Assembly (NCBI GenBank): GCA_021154885.1
Contig: JAJKHS010000013.1
Coordinates: forward strand, 62,001-126,000
Origin: Thermoanaerobaculum sp.
GTDB lineage: Bacteria > Acidobacteriota > Thermoanaerobaculia > Multivoradales > UBA5704
Length of the DNA stretch: 64,000 bases
Reading direction: 5' to 3'
The notes beneath the pieces are model-generated. The model saw only the letters and a list, made by a program, of their open reading frames with translations. It was not told the origin of the DNA and did not search any database. The number at the start of each line of letters is the position of its first letter. Within the stretch, counting starts at the first letter, position 1. The position numbers and the translations under genes were made by a program. Positions 16,168-23,711 of the stretch are shown one piece after another.

Positions 16168-17653
16168 CGTTCACGCTCGCGTAATTGGAGAAGCTGGTGC
16201 CGGCCGCGGCGCGGACCCGGTAGGTGTAGGTCGCTCCCGGTGTCAAACCGTTGATCACGGTCGAAGTCGAGTTGGCGGGCAGTTGCTGGATCTCCTGGAA
16301 TCGGCCCCGCCCCACCTTGACCTCCACCCGGTAGCTGTCCTCGCCTTGGGCCCGGTCCCGCCAGGTCAGGGTGACCGAGGTGTGCGAGGTGGCGCGGGCC
16401 GCGAGCTTCTGGGGTGCCGTCAGGGTGACACCGCCACCGTTGCCGCCGCCGGAGCCGGAGCTGGAGCCGTAGAGCTGATTGATAGCCGCGCGGTCGTCGT
16501 CGGTCAGGTGGGCGCCGCGGCCGTCGTTATGGGCGAAGGCATACATCAGGGCGTCCTTCAGCTTGGAGTGGCCGAGGCCCAGCGTGTGGCCGAGCTCGTG
16601 CGCGAAGACCTCCTGCGCCGCCGACGGATTGCCACCGAAGAAGCAGTCCGTCCCGTCGTTGACCTCGATGTCGGCCTCGGCCGCCTCGTGGTAGGCGGTG
16701 CCCTTGTAATTCCGGGTGCTGTTGAAGAAGAAGGGGCCACCTTGGGCGATGACGCCGCCGGTCGAACAGTCGAAGGTCCCCTCGACCGAGTTGTTGGGAT
16801 CGTTGAAGACGATGGCGTTGATGCCGTCCGAGTGGTCGAGCCCGGCCGCGGCGCTGGTGGTGCCCGTGTAGACGTAGTTGATGTTGGTGTCAGGGTCGTT
16901 GGTCCAGGCGTTGAGCGCCGTCTGGAAGGCCTGGATGGTGGTGTCGAGGCTGAGGCCGGGCTGGCCCGCCGAGTTGACCTTCCAGGCCACGCTCTGGCCG
17001 TTGTCGAAGCGGAACCAGCGGATGGGGGTGCCGTCGCCGGTAGTCAGCAGGACGAATTTCGGATCGACGACGCCGAGCGCCTTGGCCGCGCTCAGGACGT
17101 AGCCGCCCTCGTGCCGGACTCCCGCGGCGCGATCGGCGATCCAGTCGGAGAAGCGGTTGAAGTCGCGGACCACATCGCTCTTGTTGGCGATCTCATGCGC
17201 CTCCGACAGATCGCGCAGAGCCACGGCCTGGCCGTCGACCGTCCGCTGGTGAAAGGCGCCGAGCATCAGGTGGAGGATGCGGTAGGTGCCATCCTTGGCG
17301 GGAGCCACGAAGAGGAGGGCGTTCTCCCCGGGCGTGAACTGGGGGGCGCCCCAGATCTTGAGGCCGAGCCCCTCGGGGTTGATGCCGCCCGGCACGCGCA
17401 CCACCAGGGTGCTGCCCGAGATGTCGCCCTTGAGCACCCGGTTCACCTCGACCAGGTAGTCGGTCGACGGCGGTCCGTCGACCACGGGGGCCGCGTCGAC
17501 TCCGAGAACCTTGACGTCGAGCACGGCCTTCGCCTGATCGGCCAGCGCGCTGTCGGGCATCATCATGTAGGTGGTGGCCCGGACTGGACCCGCGGAGAGC
17601 ACGAGCGAGAACGCAAGGAGCGACAGGACGAGGGGGCGGACGGCTGACTTCAT
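16151..17653 (-). CDS. secreted matrixin-type zinc metalloprotease with C-terminal fibronectin III domain
   Basis: 500 residues from the ATG at 17653, with AGGAGG four bases upstream. A signal peptide (LSLLAFSLVLSAGPVRA) is followed by a domain of about 200 residues, then the catalytic domain with HELGHTLGLGH at residues 352-362 and a downstream ALMYAF Met-turn, which define the metzincin fold of matrixins. A short Ser/Gly linker leads to a fibronectin type III domain (QKLAARATSHTSVTLTW, TYTYRVRAAAG). It should be an exported protease with a binding module. The N-terminal domain may be an inhibitory propeptide, which is inference. Confidence 0.88.
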   Translation of the reverse strand: MKSAVRPLVLSLLAFSLVLSAGPVRATTYMMMPDSALADQAKAVLDVKVLGVDAAPVVDGPPSTDYLVEVNRVLKGDISGSTLVVRVPGGINPEGLGLKIWGAPQFTPGENALLFVAPAKDGTYRILHLMLGAFHQRTVDGQAVALRDLSEAHEIANKSDVVRDFNRFSDWIADRAAGVRHEGGYVLSAAKALGVVDPKFVLLTTGDGTPIRWFRFDNGQSVAWKVNSAGQPGLSLDTTIQAFQTALNAWTNDPDTNINYVYTGTTSAAAGLDHSDGINAIVFNDPNNSVEGTFDCSTGGVIAQGGPFFFNSTRNYKGTAYHEAAEADIEVNDGTDCFFGGNPSAAQEVFAHELGHTLGLGHSKLKDALMYAFAHNDGRGAHLTDDDRAAINQLYGSSSGSGGGNGGGVTLTAPQKLAARATSHTSVTLTWRDRAQGEDSYRVEVKVGRGRFQEIQQLPANSTSTVINGLTPGATYTYRVRAAAGTSFSNYASVNVTLPH

Positions 17654-17771
17654 GAGGCCTCCTGAGACTTGTACGACCCGGTGGACGGCGGAGCCTTGAA
17701 CTCCAGGATGCCATTGTAACATGTGCGCGTCCGGCGATATTTCGGGGTCCTCACCCCTCCCGTTCCGTTCC

Positions 17772-18131
17772 TTATTCGGAGCCGCCGGAGCTCCCCGAGC
17801 TCTTCGTCTCCGCCTTCTCCGCCTTGTCGGTTTTTTCCGCCTTCTCGGTCTTCTCGGATTTCTCGGCCTTCTCCGCCTTGTCGCCACCGCCTTCGCTGGA
17901 GCCGTCCTTACCTTCCGATTTCGACTTCGACGACTCCGGGCCGCCGCCCTTCTTGCCGGCGTAGTCGGTGACGTACCAGCCGGTCCCCTTGAACTGGAAG
18001 GCCGGCGAGGAGATGAGCTTCTTCACCTCGCCGCCGCAGCTCGGGCAGGCGGCGAGAGGGGGATCATCGAAGCGTTGGAGGACCTCGGTCCTCTTCCCGC
18101 AATTCAGGCATTGGTACTCGTAAAGCGGCAT
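17772..18131 (-). CDS. FmdB-family zinc ribbon protein with charged repeat tail
   Basis: 119 residues from the ATG at 18131. [16 protein letters not shown] and [13 protein letters not shown] supply two CxxC pairs for one zinc, the mark of the FmdB/regulatory-protein zinc ribbon. Residues 85-112 are a low-complexity tail of [14 protein letters not shown] triplets encoded by nine-base repeats. FmdB-like proteins are often encoded near metabolic operons, with unclear function. It lies 14 bases downstream of the DUF4388 gene and shares its transcript. Confidence 0.85.
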   Translation of the reverse strand: MPLYEYQCLNCGKRTEVLQRFDDPPLAACPSCGGEVKKLISSPAFQFKGTGWYVTDYAGKKGGGPESSKSKSEGKDGSSEGGGDKAEKAEKSEKTEKAEKTDKAEKAETKSSGSSGGSE

Positions 18132-18145
18132 TCCTCTCCACTCCT

Positions 18146-18961
18146 TCAGGCGCTGAACTTGTCGCCGTGCGTCTTGAAACGGATCTTGATCGCCTTGGTC
18201 CCCGTGGCCTCCTCGCGCCGCGGCTCCGGACCGGGGCTCGCCGCGGGCGTCAGGCAGCGGACGAGCTGGAGAACCTGGAAAGCGTACAGCACCTTGCCGT
18301 TCTCGGCCGCGCTGTGGGGACCCTGGGTGCAGATGTCGTAGAGGGTCCGCCGGCCGTCCACCAGGCTCAGCAGCTTGTACTCGTCCCCGTCGAGGGCGAG
18401 CTCGATCAACTGCTCTGTCTTGTAACAAGGCTCGAAGACCGTCTCTTTCCGCCCCAGCCGCGCCACCAGGGTCTTGGCGTCGGGGGCGCGCTTGATGCCC
18501 TGCAGGATGACCTGGCGCATGGGAATCTGGATGCGCACCGAGTCCGGCTCGCGGAACTCGCCGATGCTGAAGATGACGCTCCCGTCACGCCAGTAGAAGA
18601 GGCTCCAGACGATGGCCTCGATCTGCTTGCGGATGGTCTTGTAGACCTCGGCCGGGGAGAGAAGCCCGGCCTCGATGAGCAGCACGCCGTAGCGCTTGTG
18701 GGTCCGCTCGCGCTCGCGCATCGTCGCGAGATAGTCCTCCGGCGTGATCACCCCGCTACGCTGGAGGTAGGAGCCCAGGCTGTCGTTGCGGTCCGTCGAG
18801 GTGGCGTGGACGACGTTGCCTTCCTTGATGTAGACCTGCTTGACCTCGCCCTCGCGGCTGGCCTCGATGACCCCCGGGACCTGGAACCGGTCGATCGTGT
18901 ACAGGATCTCCGGCAGGGCGGTCTCCGCGAGATCGCCACGATACTGAAAGCTGTTCTCCAT
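18146..18961 (-). CDS. DUF4388 (PatA-type) regulatory protein
   Basis: 271 residues if the ATG at 18961 is used; GTG codons at 18970 and 18982 are alternatives, and a GGGAGG lies nearest the 18970 start. [39 protein letters not shown] and [16 protein letters not shown] are hallmarks of the DUF4388 domain of PatA-like proteins, which sit in gliding and type IV pilus or gene-regulatory pathways of Cyanobacteria, Myxococcota and Acidobacteriota. The second half is a helical domain without known motif. It is divergent from moeA. Confidence 0.82.
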   Translation of the reverse strand: MENSFQYRGDLAETALPEILYTIDRFQVPGVIEASREGEVKQVYIKEGNVVHATSTDRNDSLGSYLQRSGVITPEDYLATMRERERTHKRYGVLLIEAGLLSPAEVYKTIRKQIEAIVWSLFYWRDGSVIFSIGEFREPDSVRIQIPMRQVILQGIKRAPDAKTLVARLGRKETVFEPCYKTEQLIELALDGDEYKLLSLVDGRRTLYDICTQGPHSAAENGKVLYAFQVLQLVRCLTPAASPGPEPRREEATGTKAIKIRFKTHGDKFSA

Positions 18962-19066
18962 CGATCCCACGGAGAGGACCACCTCCCATCCGCATCAGAG
19001 ACACCAAGCCCGGGAAAAGACGATGGAGTATACCATTCCACTTTCGGCAGGGGACGGAGGGGAGAC

Positions 19067-20266
19067 ATGGCAGCGCTAAAACCCGACGAGGCGTGGAGAC
19101 GGATCGAGGAGCGAGTGGGTCCGCTGCCCGAGGAGACGGTCGGGCGGCGGGCCGCCCTGGGCCGGGTCCTGGCCCGGAGCCTGGCGGCGACGGTGGACGT
19201 GCCCGCCGGGGACGTCTCGGCCATGGACGGCTACGCCCTGACCGGCGAAGCCGGCCCCGGGGAGAGCCGCCCGGTGGCGGGAGTGGTGGCCGCCGGCGCC
19301 GCGCCCGGGTTCGAGCTCGTCCCGCCCGGCGTCGCCCGCATCATGACCGGCGCGCCCGTGCCCGGGAACGCCGACCGCGTGGTCCCGGTCGAGGAGACGG
19401 ACGCCGGCCGGGAGACGGTTATCTTCCTCCGACCGTCGCTGCCGGGCCAGCACATCCGCCGCCGGGGGGAGATCCTACGGGTGGGCGCTCCCCTGCTGCC
19501 CGCGGGCTCCCGCCTCACTCCCGGCGCCCTCTCACTGCTCGCGGCCCATGGCCACGCCGAAGTGCCGGTCCACCGGTCGCCCAGCGTGGCGGTGATCACT
19601 ACCGGCGACGAGGTCGTGCCTCCCGAGGCCGCTCCCGCTCCCGGGCAGCTCCGGGACTCCCACACCGACTTCCTCCTAGCCGCGGGCGCCACCCTCGGCC
19701 TGCGCTTCGAGTCGCTGGGCATCGCGCCCGACCGGGAGGACGCCCTGCGCCCCCTGGCCGAGCGCGGTCTGCGCTCGGACGTGCTCCTCCTCTGCGGCGG
19801 CGTCTCGATGGGGGAGTTCGACTTCGTCGAGGGGGTGCTGAAGGGCCTCGGCTGCGAGACGGTTCTCCACGGCATCAACATCCAGCCCGGCAAGCCGGTG
19901 GTCTTCGCCGTCCATCCTGGAGGCTGGGTCTTCGGCCTGCCGGGCAACCCGGCCTCGGTGATGGTGAGCTTCTGGCTCTTCGTGCGCCCCGCCCTGCGGC
20001 GCCTGCTGGGGATCGCCGACTCCTGGTGGGGAGGGGCCCTGACCGGCATCCTGGCCGCCCCGCTCCCGGGCACCGGCGCCCGCGACCGCTTCGTCCCGGC
20101 GCAGGCGCAAGCCCGGGACGGCGAGCTCTTCGTCACCCCCTTTCCACCCCAGGGCTCCCACGACCTCGCCGCCTTTGGCCAAGGCAACGCGCTGGTGCGG
20201 GTGCGGCCAGGGGCGGGACCTGCAGGGGCGGGGGAGCGATGCGAGGTGCTGGTGGTGGCGCAGTAG
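19067..20266 (+). CDS. moeA: molybdopterin molybdenumtransferase MoeA
   Basis: 399 residues from the ATG at 19067, with GGAGGGGAG just upstream. Domain landmarks are VSAMDGYAL, GAAPG, IMTGAPVPGNADRVVPVE, VAVITTGDEV, the MPT-binding CGGVSMGEFDFV and FGLPGNPASVMVSF, followed by a C-terminal beta domain. MoeA inserts molybdate into adenylylated molybdopterin to finish the molybdenum cofactor. No other moa/mob genes are in the window, but XdhC upstream suggests molybdenum hydroxylases in the cell. It is transcribed alone, divergent from the DUF4388 gene. Confidence 0.95.
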   Translation: MAALKPDEAWRRIEERVGPLPEETVGRRAALGRVLARSLAATVDVPAGDVSAMDGYALTGEAGPGESRPVAGVVAAGAAPGFELVPPGVARIMTGAPVPGNADRVVPVEETDAGRETVIFLRPSLPGQHIRRRGEILRVGAPLLPAGSRLTPGALSLLAAHGHAEVPVHRSPSVAVITTGDEVVPPEAAPAPGQLRDSHTDFLLAAGATLGLRFESLGIAPDREDALRPLAERGLRSDVLLLCGGVSMGEFDFVEGVLKGLGCETVLHGINIQPGKPVVFAVHPGGWVFGLPGNPASVMVSFWLFVRPALRRLLGIADSWWGGALTGILAAPLPGTGARDRFVPAQAQARDGELFVTPFPPQGSHDLAAFGQGNALVRVRPGAGPAGAGERCEVLVVAQ

Positions 20267-20297
20267 GTCCATGGATTCATCGAAAACTGCTTAACGG

Positions 20298-20339
20298 AGG
20301 CAAATAGATAAAGTATATTTGCCTTGTTAGAGGCAAATA
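20298..20339. promoter_or_regulatory. three AGGCAAATA boxes upstream of a broken ATPase gene
   Basis: AGGCAAATA (20298-20306), its inverse TATTTGCCT (20316-20324) and AGGCAAATA again (20331-20339) lie just before the ATG at 20343 in unusually AT-rich sequence. The first two could form an operator or a hairpin. Function is unproven. Confidence 0.35.
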
Positions 20340-20342
20340 AGC

Positions 20343-21103
20343 ATGATAGCCCCTCAACAGGAGATCTTCTCGGTCCTCCGCCAGTACAACCCCTGGTGGG
20401 ATTCCGGGACCATCCGCGATCTCCCTGGCTGGCGCCGGGCGGCTTTCTCCGAGCTGATCCTCTGGCGCGGAGCCTCCAGCGCCGCGAGCGGTCCTGCTCA
20501 GCGGTGCCCGCCAAGTGGGCAAGACCACCCTGCTGCTGCTAGCGGTTCAGGAGTTGCTGGCCCGCGAGGTCCAGCCGGAACGCATCCTGTACGCGACCTT
20601 CGACCACCCCCTGCTCAAGCTGATCGGGCTTGAGCTACGGCAAGGAGATCCTGCGGGGGAAGTTCAAGGTCTATCTCGCCGACCCGGCCATCGCCGGGAG
20701 CGTCCTGCTCAAGGGCCGGGGTCTCCTGGAAGACGAGAGCCGGCTGGGCGCGGCGGCCGAGACGGCGTTCTTCAAGCATGTCTTCGCCCGCTACTACCAG
20801 ACCGGCGTGAGCTTCTCCTACTGGCGGGGCCGCAAGAACCTGGAGGTCGACATCCTCGCCGAGTCCAACCTCCGGTTGATCCCCTTCGAGGTCAAGTACA
20901 GCCGGAGCCCGGTGCTGGAGAGCGACCTCAAGGGGCTCCGCATCCTGTGCGAGGAGGAGGAGATCCCGCGCGGTTACGTGATCACCCGCGAGATCTCCGA
21001 CTTCGGAGTGGTGACGTTCCCCGGCAAGGTGGAAGCGGCGATCCTCAAAATCCCGGCGCCGCTCGCCTGCTACTGGCTCTCGCGGTCGGAAGGGCGGTCC
21101 TGA
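20343..21103 (+). pseudogene. DUF4143-type AAA ATPase, degraded
   Basis: The original protein is spread over three frames: IAPQQEIFSVLRQYNPWWD from the ATG at 20343; then, after a frameshift near 20475, a Walker A segment LLSGARQVGKTTLLLLA; then, after a jump near 20630 that omits Walker B and most of the ATPase core, the C-terminal DUF4143 and nuclease-like part (SYGKEILRGKFKVYLADPAI, RRLGAAAETAFFKHVF-like, EVDILAE, LIPFEVKYS). The family is common in accessory regions. With at least one frameshift and a deletion of roughly 150 codons it cannot be functional. Confidence 0.75.
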
Positions 21104-21166
21104 TGACCGTTAAAATTACGATTCTTCAATGTCCGTCTCGGCGGACACACTGAAAAGGAGCACAGA

Positions 21167-21387
21167 ATGAAGAGAATGACCGGGTTCCTGTTCGCCCTCG
21201 GCCTCGCTGCCACAGCTTGGCTCAGCTCCCCGGTGAAGGCGGCTACGACTTGCAATCCTCCGGCCTGCCTCCGCACGCCGAGCTGCTGCATCGCTCGCCA
21301 GTGCGGCTCCTGGTGCGAAACCCATGGGGGCGGCCCCCCCTGTGCAGCGGCAACGGCAGCGGCGGCTGCTGCGCGTGCCAACGCTAG
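21167..21387 (+). pseudogene. small cysteine-rich secreted peptide gene with a probable one-base deletion
   Basis: After a good Shine-Dalgarno (AAAAGGAG) the ATG at 21167 opens a signal peptide (MTGFLFALGLAATAWLSS) and a Cys-rich mature part (CNPPACLRTPSCCIARQCGS). The frame then enters a run of seven C at 21334-21340. With one more C the protein would end neatly as LCSGNGSGGCCACQR and a TAG at 21385-21387; as written it reads through into the tRNA-Sec fragment. Either a true frameshift or a homopolymer sequencing error. Function unknown; it resembles the Cys-rich neighbour at 21725. Confidence 0.55.
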
Positions 21388-21394
21388 CTTCACA

Positions 21395-21465
21395 GCGGAA
21401 GCGCATGGGAATCGAACCCACCCCCGACGCCGCAAACCGGCGCCGGACAACGGTTTTGAAGACCG
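21395..21465 (-). tRNA. 3' part of a second tRNA-Sec (fragment)
   Basis: 71 bases identical, apart from one extra base in the variable arm, to the 3' portion of the intact tRNA-Sec at 22796-22895: anticodon stem and loop with TCA, long variable arm, T arm and the 3' acceptor strand GCGCTTCC. The encoded CCA is changed and the 5' half is absent on this strand. Not functional as it stands. Confidence 0.85.
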
Positions 21466-21724
21466 GTTGGTCCTCATGCCTTCCTCCATGTATCTGCTTA
21501 GTTCTTCATGGCTTAGCGGTTTGGCCTGGGAAGGCTCCATGCCCTTGTGTCAATCCCGTGTCACCCCCCGCCTACAGCCCCTCGAAGAATCCCGGGAGCG
21601 GGGGCTCTCTAATCTCCCGGCATCTTCTTTCAGCCTCCTTCGGCCTATCTCGTTGACTAGTCGCTATATACAGTCGTAAACTTAGCTGCGCACATACGCC
21701 GCCCCATCTGGGCAAGGAGGCTCC

Positions 21725-22252
21725 ATGAGAAGACTCTCAGTGGCACTCGTGTTCCTGGCCGGAGCGATGATGTTGCCTGGGCTCCTGGTCGCCGAGGACA
21801 TTCTGACCATTTGCGGCTGTCCCCCGAATGCCTGCCCGGCCGGGTACACTGAGTTCGCTTCGGGAACCACTCCGCTCGCCACCGGTTGCACCGGAGGGTG
21901 CGCCCCCGGTGTCACGCCCTGGTGGCGGCAGTGCACCCGTTGCGGGGATGGCACCTGCCGAGCGGGAGTGGAGAGCAATTCGAACTGCGCCACAGACTGT
22001 TGCGGCTCGAACACCCCCTGCAACCAGATTCGTCCCACCACGGCAAACGAGTACTGCCGCAGGTTCAAGACCGACAACGGGTCCTGGGGCAACTGGCAGT
22101 GGATCACTCCGACAAGCTACAACTCGCTATGGTGTAGCGATGCGGTTCACCATCTCTGCCACAGCCACGCCCAATGCTCGACCACCGAATCGATCTGTGC
22201 CGACGTCGTCAACGAGCCGCACTGGAAGACCTTGCCGGCTTCCTGCCCGTAG
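21725..22252 (+). CDS. secreted cysteine-rich hypothetical protein
   Basis: 175 residues from an ATG preceded by AAGGAGGCTCC. A signal peptide (LSVALVFLAGAMMLPGLLVA) leads into a mature part with about 20 cysteines (CGCPPNACPAG, CTRCGDGTCRAG, CATDCCGS, CRRFKTDNGS), most likely disulfide-bonded outside the cell. I recognise no family. It sits between the two displaced halves of a second tRNA-Sec, together with little else, so it may be cargo of a small mobile or invertible segment. Confidence 0.65.
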   Translation: MRRLSVALVFLAGAMMLPGLLVAEDILTICGCPPNACPAGYTEFASGTTPLATGCTGGCAPGVTPWWRQCTRCGDGTCRAGVESNSNCATDCCGSNTPCNQIRPTTANEYCRRFKTDNGSWGNWQWITPTSYNSLWCSDAVHHLCHSHAQCSTTESICADVVNEPHWKTLPASCP

Positions 22253-22652
22253 GCCGGCCGGTCTCAGGCCTGGGATCAGGATTTCAGATTCCAGGCCTGG
22301 TCCACAGCGAGCAGATCAGATGCCGACGCATTCCAAGAGCCTATTGGCATCCTCCCGTAAGCGGATACCGTCCAGACCGGACCCTGCCTGCTCGGCCCGG
22401 GGACGTCAAGACGGACCGTGACAGGCCGAAGCACCACGCCGCAGGCTAAGCTGTCGCGGATGAGAGCGACGAGCTCCCTACGGCCCGGAATCCACCGCAG
22501 CAGAACCCCATAGGACGAACGTCTAGATGAAAGCGCTCGCCGAGCCTGCTGTGGCTGGTTCCCATCTTCCTGTTCGCACCGCAATCACCCTGCTCATCGC
22601 CCTTGGATGGCTGATCCTCGTCTCCAAATTGCACGGTTAGCCGTAGGCTCCC
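22253..22652. other. gap without recognisable gene
   Basis: About 400 bases between the Cys-rich gene and the tRNA-Sec 5' half. The open frames here are short, lack ribosome binding sites and resemble nothing I know. I see no RNA gene or repeat in it. Confidence 0.5.
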
Positions 22653-22688
22653 GGAAGCGCTCGGGGGCTGGTGCCTTCTGCGGTCTTC
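22653..22688 (+). tRNA. 5' half of a tRNA-Sec on the opposite strand (fragment)
   Basis: 36 bases from GGAAGCGC to GGTCTTC match the 5' part of the intact tRNA-Sec (acceptor strand, D arm, 5' anticodon stem) at 34 of 36 positions, but on the plus strand. The match stops inside the anticodon. The acceptor strand GGAAGCGC pairs perfectly with GCGCTTCC of the 3' fragment at 21395. Next comes a hairpin CTGCGTG/CACGCAG. Confidence 0.8.
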
Positions 22689-22795
22689 TCTGCGTGTCAC
22701 TGCCGTGTCACGCAGGGCGTAGATTGCGGGAGGAAGGTAGTCTGAAGCTGAAGTGAACAGGCGTTGCAGGAGCTGTCGTAAACCCTTGAACCAAA

Positions 22796-22895
22796 TGGCG
22801 GAAGCGCATGGGAATCGAACCCACCCCCGACGCCGCAACCGGCGCCGGACAACGGTTTTGAAGACCGCGGAAGGCACCAGCCCCCGAGCGCTCCC
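22796..22895 (-). tRNA. selC: tRNA-Sec (anticodon TCA)
   Basis: 100 bases including the encoded CCA. The eight-base-pair acceptor stem GGGAGCGC/GCGCTTCC, extended D arm, anticodon loop CTTCAAA with TCA, long variable arm (CGCCG/CGGCG stem) and T arm GGGTTCGATTCCC fit bacterial selenocysteine tRNA. It implies that SelA, SelB and SelD are encoded elsewhere. Its 3' 70 bases are repeated at 21395-21465 and a copy of its 5' 36 bases lies inverted at 22653-22688. Confidence 0.93.
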
Positions 22896-22984
22896 GAGGG
22901 GATTCTAGCCCATGCGGACGGCGTTGCGACGGTGATACGCTCCGCGGTGCGGCTCGCCGCCGCCCAGCCCAACGGAGAACCGAC

Positions 22985-23632
22985 ATGCTTCGCCATACCC
23001 TGACGCTCTCTCTGCTCCTCGCTCTGCTCTGCGCCTGCAACAAGAACGCTCCGGCCACCGAGGCGCCCACGGCCACACCGGCCACCGAGGCGGCGGCTCC
23101 CAGCCAGCCCGCCGGCGACTCCTCGGCTCCGGCCCCCATCTCCGCGCATGGCGGCGCCGTGGCCGATACCCAGCCGGGGCAGCCCGCGGCCGGCGCCATC
23201 GACTTCGACCTGCCGAAAAGCTGGGACAAGCAGAGCCCGTCGTCGAGCATGCGCCTCGCCCAGGCCGTCATCTCCGGCCCCGGAGGCCCCGGCGACTTCG
23301 CCGTCTTCTTCTTCGGCCCCGGCGGCGGCGGCTCGGTGGACGCCAACATCTCGCGCTGGGTCGGACAGATGGAGACCACCGATCACCCGAAGCCCGAAAC
23401 CTTCGAGGCCGGCGGCATGAAGGTGACCTGGGTGGACGTCAAGGGAACGCTGAAGCCCGGCCAGATGGGAATGAGCTCCCCCGCGGCGGTCAGCGACGCG
23501 CGGCTCTACGGGGCCGTGGTCGAGGGACCGGGCGGTCCCTGGTTCTTCAAGGCGACGGGTCCCGACAAGACCCTGGCACCGCAGCGGGATGCGTTCGTGA
23601 CGATGCTGAAGAGCGTGCGGACGAAGGTGTAG
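22985..23632 (+). CDS. predicted lipoprotein
   Basis: 215 residues. The signal peptide ends in a lipobox (LLCAC), so the mature protein is lipid-anchored at Cys18-Cys20. A Thr/Ala/Pro linker (residues 22-60) precedes a globular domain with DFDLPKSWDKQSPSSSMR, AVISGPGGPGDFAVFFFG and GPWFFKATGP, reminiscent of small periplasmic domains that appear with anti-sigma or PsbP-like folds, though I cannot name the family. It is followed by a hairpin at 23651-23690 and appears monocistronic. Confidence 0.7.
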   Translation: MLRHTLTLSLLLALLCACNKNAPATEAPTATPATEAAAPSQPAGDSSAPAPISAHGGAVADTQPGQPAAGAIDFDLPKSWDKQSPSSSMRLAQAVISGPGGPGDFAVFFFGPGGGGSVDANISRWVGQMETTDHPKPETFEAGGMKVTWVDVKGTLKPGQMGMSSPAAVSDARLYGAVVEGPGGPWFFKATGPDKTLAPQRDAFVTMLKSVRTKV

Positions 23633-23650
23633 GACGGCGAAAGACTCAAG

Positions 23651-23690
23651 CCCCTCTCCCCCCGCTGCGTACAGACGGGATGGAGAGGGG
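23651..23690 (+). terminator. hairpin after the lipoprotein gene
   Basis: CCCCTCTCC (23651-23659) pairs with GGAGAGGGG (23682-23690). It lies between the convergent lipoprotein and M56 genes. No T run follows, so it may be a partial palindromic element instead. Confidence 0.4.
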
Positions 23691-23711
23691 TGGTTCCGGG
23701 TGGTGAGGGGG

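Noticed and set aside
18983-19066. Molybdenum-cofactor riboswitch before moeA
   Set aside because: Only 84 bases separate moeA from a divergent gene and no long conserved stem is visible.
21395-21465. A second functional tRNA-Sec
   Set aside because: No 5' acceptor or D arm follows on the same strand and the CCA is altered, so it is a fragment.
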